From the NCBI GenBank assembly GCA_965603395.1, contig CBFDCV010000025.1:1-11637 (forward strand): a DNA stretch of 11,637 nucleotides, given 5' to 3'. This document shows positions 7,481 to 11,637 of this stretch, piece by piece. Positions within the stretch are counted from its first letter, which is position 1. Every line of letters starts with the position of its first letter. Both the position numbers and the translations under genes were made by a program. A model generated the notes under the pieces. The model ran no database searches and was not told where the DNA came from. It saw nothing but the letters and a program-made list of their open reading frames with translations. The DNA is from CAYSWS01 sp965603395 (GTDB lineage Bacteria; Patescibacteriota; WWE3; UBA101185; UBA10185).

Positions 7481-8119
7481 ATGAATAAAAACACTGTGAA
7501 AAATATTGTTATAGCTTTAACATTAGTTATTGTTGCAGCCGTGGCTACCGCCGGCGCGGTTTATGCTGAGTGTGAGTCTACCTATGGTAACGGAGAGATC
7601 TGCTACTACAATAAAAGATTTGAAATAGATAAAGATGTAAGAGTTGAGGACGAAGATGATGATTGGGAAGACAAGGTTATGAATGTTGCTAGTGACGATA
7701 TTGTTGAGTTTAGAATAAAGATAAAAAACAGAAGTGATGATGATTCTGATAAAATTGTAGATTTTGATGATATGAAGATGGAGGACTTCTTGCCCGATGA
7801 GATGGAAAGAGTTGGAGGTTCCGGTTTAACTGAATATTGGGACGATTTTGAGCCCGGAGAAACCAAGACATTCTATATAGAGGCTAAAGTTGACAAAGAT
7901 GAGTACGACAGAGACGTAGACTTCGAAAAATGTATAGTTAACAAAGCTGAAGTCACTTGGGACGGGGAATTTGAAGGTTCTGACACTGCTACAGTTTGCT
8001 ACGGTGACGAAGAGATAAAAGAATTACCTGAAACCGGTTCTAATGAAGTCGCCGCCTTAGTTGGCGCAGGTTTGATCATAGTGGGAATACTAGTTAGAAA
8101 AAGAACCAGTTTAGCTTAA
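7481..8119 (+). CDS. Sortase-anchored acidic surface protein (LPETG, DUF11-like)
   Basis: A secreted 212-residue protein meant for sortase-mediated covalent anchoring. The signal peptide covers 1-29 (hydrophobic 9-26, cleavage after VYA), and the sorting signal is LPETG at 182-186 followed by a hydrophobic segment and an RKR basic stop (199-202). The middle part (about 60-135) resembles a DUF11-type beta-sandwich, with a VEFRIKIKNRSD strand and the typical FEPGETKTFYIEAKV stretch. Four Cys (31, 41, 151, 173) could make two disulfides. The mature protein is extremely rich in Asp and Glu, including runs such as EDEDDDWED, which suggests cation binding or a charged surface layer. No Shine-Dalgarno precedes the ATG. 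The sortase directly downstream is the obvious partner. Architecture is clear; the biological role (adhesin, pilin-like subunit or spacer) is open. Confidence 0.85.
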   Translation: MNKNTVKNIVIALTLVIVAAVATAGAVYAECESTYGNGEICYYNKRFEIDKDVRVEDEDDDWEDKVMNVASDDIVEFRIKIKNRSDDDSDKIVDFDDMKMEDFLPDEMERVGGSGLTEYWDDFEPGETKTFYIEAKVDKDEYDRDVDFEKCIVNKAEVTWDGEFEGSDTATVCYGDEEIKELPETGSNEVAALVGAGLIIVGILVRKRTSLA

Positions 8120-8134
8120 TAGAAAAAATTGTAT

Positions 8135-8206
8135 AATTTGGGTTAGGCATAGAATAGTTGGGTTTGGGTTAAACCTTACGCGACTATTCTGTACCTGGCC
8201 CAAATT
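8135..8206 (+). promoter_or_regulatory. Long stem-loop in the LPETG-sortase intergenic region
   Basis: Arms 8135-8160 and 8181-8206 pair over 26 columns: 21 Watson-Crick, four G-U and one C-A mismatch (8148 with 8193). A 5-bp apical helix (8161-8165 with 8171-8175) closes a 5-base loop, with a 5-base bulge at 8176-8180. All four wobbles are G-U in the + strand RNA and would be A-C mismatches on the other strand, so the fold suits the sense transcript. The stem base ends six bases before the sortase ATG, and no proper U-run follows. It may hold down sortase translation or partly attenuate transcription so that substrate exceeds enzyme. Confidence 0.65.
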
Positions 8207-8212
8207 TTAAAT

Positions 8213-8905
8213 ATGAACCAAGATAATCAACCAGAAACAATGAGTCTGCCCAAGAGGCTTTTTGGCTTAACCATAGCCCTATTGGTCCCCGCCGCATCAA
8301 TAATAATTTCCATATTATTAGTCAGTAAAGATGTGAATATTACCCAAGTGGTTAGGAACAAATTCAATAGAAAACCCGGTGATCTATTGGGGGAGGCTAC
8401 AAAAGCGGTTGAGGAAGAAGAGAAAGTTTCTGTATTCGCCAATAAATTAGATCCTATGCTAACCTCTCCGGTAGGATTTGAAGCTAAGACCGTGGGAATC
8501 GTAGCCAATTTAGTACCGGTCAATGTTGACGATGACGGCATTATGGAAACTCCTAAAAACTGGCAGGAAGCAGGATGGTATATCAGAGGAGGGCTGCCCG
8601 GTGAATCCAAAAATCTTATCATAAATGGTCATTATGACACCAACGTAGGAGCCCCCGGAGCCTTTTATAACCTGAAAAATATACAGTATGGTGAAGTGGT
8701 TGAAGTTCAAGATAAGTATGGTAGAATCTTTACCTACAAAGTGGTAGAATTGGCCTACCTTGATATCAAAGATCCCTCACGATTAGAAGTATTAGACGAC
8801 GAGGACGGCAAATCCACCCTAACTTTAATTACTTGTGGAGGAATATATTTACAGGGGTCCGGTTATAACAAGAGACTTGTGGTAAAAGCGGAACTACTTG
8901 AGTAG
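8213..8905 (+). CDS. Class F-like sortase
   Basis: A membrane-anchored cysteine transpeptidase that cleaves LPxTG between Thr and Gly and links the protein to a surface nucleophile. The 230-residue product has an N-terminal membrane anchor (17-38) after a short cytoplasmic segment, a linker rich in Glu (61-72), and the sortase beta-barrel from about 93. The catalytic residues are all visible: His140 in LIINGHYDT, Cys208 in TLITCGG and Arg221 in YNKRLVV. The combination of PGAFYNLKNI after the His, TLITCGG, and a GWY motif (121-123) is closest to class F, with class D or E as alternatives. The LPETG protein just upstream is the likely substrate. There is no Shine-Dalgarno, and the start lies at the foot of a long hairpin, so expression is probably restrained. 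Function is sure; the class is an estimate. Confidence 0.9.
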   Translation: MNQDNQPETMSLPKRLFGLTIALLVPAASIIISILLVSKDVNITQVVRNKFNRKPGDLLGEATKAVEEEEKVSVFANKLDPMLTSPVGFEAKTVGIVANLVPVNVDDDGIMETPKNWQEAGWYIRGGLPGESKNLIINGHYDTNVGAPGAFYNLKNIQYGEVVEVQDKYGRIFTYKVVELAYLDIKDPSRLEVLDDEDGKSTLTLITCGGIYLQGSGYNKRLVVKAELLE

Positions 8906-8908
8906 AAC

Positions 8909-8985
8909 CCGACTATAGATTACCCCCGTCGGATTCTAAAGCCGGGAGGCAGCAGGGGGCAGTGGCTGTCTCCCGACTTTAGAAT
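8909..8985 (+). promoter_or_regulatory. Two-hairpin rho leader RNA with complementary loops
   Basis: Hairpin 1 pairs CCGAC (8909-8913) with GTCGG (8928-8932) around a 14-base loop. Hairpin 2 starts at the very next base: 8933-8953 pairs with 8965-8985 over 21 columns (19 Watson-Crick, one G-U at 8949/8969, one C-A mismatch at 8942/8976) with an 11-base loop. CCCCC in loop 1 (8923-8927) is complementary to GGGGG in loop 2 (8955-8959), which allows a kissing interaction between coaxially placed hairpins. It lies between the sortase stop and rho, with no U-run behind it, so it is not a simple terminator. A cis-regulatory element for Rho is the most likely role; a processed small RNA is the alternative. 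Confidence 0.6.
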
Positions 8986-9000
8986 AACTATCATAGTTAT
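8984..9000 (+). promoter_or_regulatory. Perfect palindrome upstream of rho
   Basis: ATAACTAT (8984-8991) and ATAGTTAT (8993-9000) are exact inverted copies around one base. The size and symmetry fit a dimeric DNA-binding regulator's operator. It shares two bases with the foot of the preceding hairpin, so as RNA the two folds would compete slightly. Confidence 0.4.
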
Positions 9001-9041
9001 CCAACCTGAATTATTAATTTGATATCTCATATAAACAAAAT

Positions 9042-10304
9042 ATGCCTATAAAAAAGAAAGAAACTACCTTAGGTAGTACTCATAACAGGAACAGCAATCG
9101 TGCGCCAAATAATAATAGAAATTCGTCTAGAAGAAAACCTCCTTATAAAAAGAACGGAGGGAATGGCGGTGAATCAAACTACTACAAGGGGGAAACGATC
9201 CCGATAAGTGGAATACTGGAGATCATGCCCGATTTTGGCGTTATTCGACAAGATGAAAAAATATCTGACGAACTCCCAAAAGATGTATACACAAGCCCAT
9301 CCCAAATCAGAAGATGCAATTTAAGAATGGGAGACTTTGTCACAGGGTTTGCCAGACCTCCTAATGAAGGAGAAAGATATCTCTCTTTACTTAAGGTAGA
9401 AAAAGTTGACGGTATGGATCCTGCAGATGCTAAAAAGAGAGTTCATTTTAACAAACTAACTCCTATCTTTCCTAATGAGTGGTTAAAACTTGAAACCGAG
9501 CAGGACACTATTGCCACCAGGCTGATCGACCTTATTGCCCCTATTGGTAAGGGCCAAAGGGCCATGATCGTATCTCCTCCCAAGGCAGGTAAAACCTGGT
9601 TACTTAAGGACGTAGCTCACGGAGTAGTAGAGAACTTCCCTGACGTAATTGTCCTGGTTGCTTTAATAGGTGAAAGACCTGAGGAGGTAACCGATTTTAG
9701 AAGGAGTGTTAAAGGCGAAGTATTTGCCAGTAACTTCGATGAAAAACCTGAAGCTCAAGCTAGAATGGCTGAAATATGTTTGGAAAGAGCAAAAAGGTTG
9801 GCTGAAAAAGGCAAAGATGTAGTCATTTTAATGGATTCCGTTACCAGGTTAGCTAGGGCGTACAACATGGTGGTTCCTCCCAGCGGGAGAACACTGACCG
9901 GAGGATTTGATCCTTCAGCTCTTTACCCGGCTAAGCACTTTTTTGGGGCGGCCAGAAACATTGAAGAAGGTGGAAGTTTAACTATTGTTGCTACTGCCTT
10001 GGTTGAGACCGGCAGCAGAATGGACGAGGTCATCTTCGAAGAGTTTAAAGGCACGGGAAACATGGAGCTCAAACTGGACAGAAACCTAGCCAACAAGAAA
10101 GTTTATCCGGCAATAGATATTCTAAACAGCTCTACCAGAAGGGAAGACTTATTGTTTGATAAAGAAACCAATGAGAACGTAACTAAACTCAGAAGGATGA
10201 TTGCCTTATTGGACGATAAGAAAGCAACTGAGTTGGTGATGCAAAAGTTGAAGAAGGCAAAAACCAATAAAGAGTTTTTGGAGAATTTGCATAAGCCGTC
10301 CTAA
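9042..10304 (+). CDS. rho: Transcription termination factor Rho
   Basis: Hexameric RNA-dependent ATPase that moves along nascent RNA and releases RNA polymerase. The 420-residue protein aligns with E. coli Rho almost without offset. The RNA-binding cold-shock-like domain is at about 52-120 (SGILEIMPDFGVIR, YTSPSQIRR, RPPNEGERY). Walker A is PPKAGKT at 179-185, the catalytic Glu is E211 in GERPEEVT, Walker B is VILMDS at 261-266, the Q-loop LTGGFD is at 285-290 and the R-loop KGTGN at 336-340. The usual N-terminal helical bundle is absent: residues 1-50 are a Lys/Arg/Asn/Gly-rich, probably disordered tail that may add RNA affinity. G210 and F219 replace E. coli D210 and M219 near the bicyclomycin site. 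No Shine-Dalgarno is visible. It follows the sortase by 136 bases filled with structured sequence. Identity is certain. Confidence 0.97.
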   Translation: MPIKKKETTLGSTHNRNSNRAPNNNRNSSRRKPPYKKNGGNGGESNYYKGETIPISGILEIMPDFGVIRQDEKISDELPKDVYTSPSQIRRCNLRMGDFVTGFARPPNEGERYLSLLKVEKVDGMDPADAKKRVHFNKLTPIFPNEWLKLETEQDTIATRLIDLIAPIGKGQRAMIVSPPKAGKTWLLKDVAHGVVENFPDVIVLVALIGERPEEVTDFRRSVKGEVFASNFDEKPEAQARMAEICLERAKRLAEKGKDVVILMDSVTRLARAYNMVVPPSGRTLTGGFDPSALYPAKHFFGAARNIEEGGSLTIVATALVETGSRMDEVIFEEFKGTGNMELKLDRNLANKKVYPAIDILNSSTRREDLLFDKETNENVTKLRRMIALLDDKKATELVMQKLKKAKTNKEFLENLHKPS

Positions 10305-10310
10305 GCAAGT

Positions 10311-10354
10311 GGCGGGGAAATTATACTGCTGTTAAAATAGTGAGGTCTTCCGCC
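10311..10354 (+). other. Weak stem between rho and the peptidase gene
   Basis: GGCGGGG (10311-10317) can pair with TTCCGCC (10348-10354), five G-C pairs plus two G-U, across a 30-base loop that contains a small ACT/AGT helix. There is no U-run, so it is not a good terminator. It occupies most of the 61-base gap before the ATG at 10366 and could affect that start, but the long loop makes this tentative. Confidence 0.25.
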
Positions 10355-10365
10355 CGGGACGTATT

Positions 10366-11547
10366 ATGCTGTTTACACTAAAACATCCCAAATCAAAGAG
10401 GTTTTATCAACTGCGTTTTAAAGGTTTTAGCCCTAATAGAAGGGTTGTTAAATCATTTGTGCAGGCGTTGGTGAGATATTTGATTAAGAAAATACGCGAT
10501 TTTGTTAAGCTACTGTCTCTAACAGCTATGCTATCAAAAAAGCTTCCGGATAATATTAAAGACTACCTGGTAAAAAAACTCATTTGGTCAAGGGGGAGAT
10601 TAGGAAGACCTATTGCCAATCTAGCCGTTATGGCCATAGCCTTTGTAGTGTTCACATTTGGGGAGGTGCTAAATAGTACCAGGTTCGTAAGTGGCGGCGA
10701 GATAAATCCTGATTACCTTACCAATACCAGTGACATTATTCCCAATGTACAAACAGCTACTACTTTAGTACCGGAAAGCAGAAAGAGGGCAGAATCTTTT
10801 GAGTATATTGTGACAGAAGGAGATACTCTCTCATCAATTGGTGAGAAGTTCAGGATCTCTTCCGATGCTTTAAAATACGTTAATAATCTCACTGATTATT
10901 CTGTTTTGGCTATTGGACAAAGCGTTGTAATACCGCCCGTTTCAGGTTTGATACATACAATAGAAGATGGAGACACCTTGGCTTCCATTGCTGAAAAATA
11001 TGATGTGGCAACACAAGCCATTGCAGACTTTAACTACATACTGGATACTTCAAAGCTAGCTATAGGTACAGAGTTGGTTATTCCGGGAGCCAAAGTCCCT
11101 CAACCGGTTATTCCGTTGATCCCAACTCCCTCTGTTGTACCCGCTCCGGGAGGGTTGCCGCCGGCTACACCAAGTCAGAATTTCTGTGTTTGGCCTACTA
11201 CCACTAGGATCATTACACAGTACTTCACTTGGTATCACAACGGCGTAGATATATCTAAACCTAGAAATATGGGCTATCCTCCGATCTATTCCTGTAAGAG
11301 CGGTACGGTTGTAAGAGCTGGTTGGGATCCGTTTGGGCTAGGTTTGCATGTTCGAATAGACCACGGAGGCGGCTATGAGACCGTTTACGGACATATGAGT
11401 AGTGTATACGTGAGTTATGGTCAACAAGTCTCAAGAGGCTCTGTAATAGGTTTAATGGGCAGCACAGGCAGGTCTACGGGACCGCATGTCCACTTTATGG
11501 TCAAGTATGGCGGAGTGCCCCAAAACCCTCTAAATTACACTAATTAG
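10366..11547 (+). CDS. Membrane-anchored LysM-LysM-M23 peptidoglycan endopeptidase
   Basis: A zinc metallopeptidase that should cut peptide cross-links in peptidoglycan, held at the wall by its LysM domains. The 393-residue protein begins with a very basic cytoplasmic region (1-80), followed by one membrane segment (82-98). LysM 1 is at about 146-190 (YIVTEGDTLSSIGEKF) and LysM 2 at about 195-240 (HTIEDGDTLASIAEKY). A Pro-rich linker spans 244-270, and the M23 domain runs from 274 to the end. Zinc ligands are visible as H291 and D295 (HNGVDIS) and H376 (GPHVHF), with H343 in YGHMS and H374 completing the active site, so it should be active. The ATG is the only start in this frame after a TAA at 10333; no good Shine-Dalgarno is seen. 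The long basic N-terminus is unusual for this family, which normally starts with a signal peptide. Role in growth or division is inferred. Confidence 0.92.
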   Translation: MLFTLKHPKSKRFYQLRFKGFSPNRRVVKSFVQALVRYLIKKIRDFVKLLSLTAMLSKKLPDNIKDYLVKKLIWSRGRLGRPIANLAVMAIAFVVFTFGEVLNSTRFVSGGEINPDYLTNTSDIIPNVQTATTLVPESRKRAESFEYIVTEGDTLSSIGEKFRISSDALKYVNNLTDYSVLAIGQSVVIPPVSGLIHTIEDGDTLASIAEKYDVATQAIADFNYILDTSKLAIGTELVIPGAKVPQPVIPLIPTPSVVPAPGGLPPATPSQNFCVWPTTTRIITQYFTWYHNGVDISKPRNMGYPPIYSCKSGTVVRAGWDPFGLGLHVRIDHGGGYETVYGHMSSVYVSYGQQVSRGSVIGLMGSTGRSTGPHVHFMVKYGGVPQNPLNYTN

Positions 11548-11550
11548 GAT

Positions 11551-11637
11551 ACTTTGTACTCAAAGCAACGAGCAAAGCGAATTACTTTGTACTCAAAGCA
11601 ACGAGCAAAGCGAATTACTTTGTACTCAAAGCAACGA
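11551..11637. repeat. 33-bp perfect tandem repeat, continuing past the window edge
   Basis: Copies start at 11551, 11584 and 11617; the first two are complete and identical and the third is cut off by the window end after 21 bases. The unit begins ACTTTGTACTCAAAGC and contains CAAAGC twice (an inner direct repeat), and CTTTG-TACT-CAAAG can form a small hairpin. There are no unique spacers, so this is not a CRISPR array. The array begins three bases after the stop of the peptidase gene. The period is a multiple of three, and all three forward frames and one reverse frame are free of stops within the unit. Confidence 0.9.

Noticed and set aside
8132..8137. TATAAT as a separate sortase promoter
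   Set aside because: No acceptable -35 hexamer lies 16-18 bases upstream, and a start near 8144 would remove part of the left arm of the long stem. It is kept only as a possible weak alternative start.
8227..8622. 131-codon open frame on the reverse strand
   Set aside because: It is antisense to the sortase, whose catalytic motifs prove the forward frame.
8933..8985. Intrinsic terminator of the sortase transcript
   Set aside because: The stem is strong, but the bases after it (AATAACTATC) contain no U-run.
9030..9035. TATAAA as a promoter giving a leaderless rho mRNA
   Set aside because: The -35 region near 9007-9012 is far from consensus, and A+T-rich sequence yields such hexamers by chance; 5'-end mapping would settle it.
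11551..11637. CRISPR array
   Set aside because: The copies are joined head to tail at a constant 33-base period with no unique spacer between them.

Overview
The window reads as an A+T-rich bacterial chromosome segment with eight genes, all on the + strand. The cell type it suggests is a Gram-positive-like bacterium with a very small gene set, and my best guess is the Candidate Phyla Radiation (Patescibacteria, Microgenomates/Katanobacteria-like). This is an inference from three things: very large GT-C-type membrane proteins in overlapping genes, a class F-like sortase with its own LPxTG protein, and several genes without a Shine-Dalgarno sequence. TGA is used as a stop (the glycosyltransferase and the first membrane protein both end in TGA), so the genetic code is the standard bacterial one and not the TGA=Gly code of Gracilibacteria/Absconditabacteria.

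Region 1 (10-6223) is a translationally coupled three-gene operon: a GT4-like cytosolic glycosyltransferase, a 674-residue polytopic membrane protein and a 999-residue polytopic membrane protein. The two membrane proteins look like GT-C-fold glycosyltransferases with large C-terminal extracytoplasmic domains (AftD/YfhO-like). Together they probably build and export a surface glycan. The start of the operon lies outside the window.

Region 2 (6224-7330) is a single-gene unit for a lipoprotein of unknown function with a predicted beta-sandwich. It has a perfect-consensus sigma70 promoter, a strong Shine-Dalgarno sequence, a structured 3' end and an intrinsic terminator.

Region 3 (7383-8905) starts at a second perfect-consensus promoter whose -10 box sits inside a dyad. 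It encodes a small acidic secreted LPETG-anchored protein and then a class F-like sortase. A 72-nt long stem-loop fills the gap between them and ends 6 nt before the sortase start codon.

Region 4 (8906-10304) is transcription terminator Rho, whose N-terminal helical domain is replaced by a basic, Asn-rich tail. The 136-nt leader contains two abutting hairpins whose loops are complementary (CCCCC with GGGGG), followed by a perfect 17-bp palindrome. This leader is the best candidate in the window for an undescribed regulatory RNA.

Region 5 (10305-11637) is a membrane-anchored LysM-LysM-M23 peptidase. Three nucleotides after its stop codon a perfect 33-bp tandem repeat begins and runs off the window edge. 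Most of the window therefore concerns the cell surface: glycan synthesis, lipoprotein, sortase-anchored protein and wall hydrolase.
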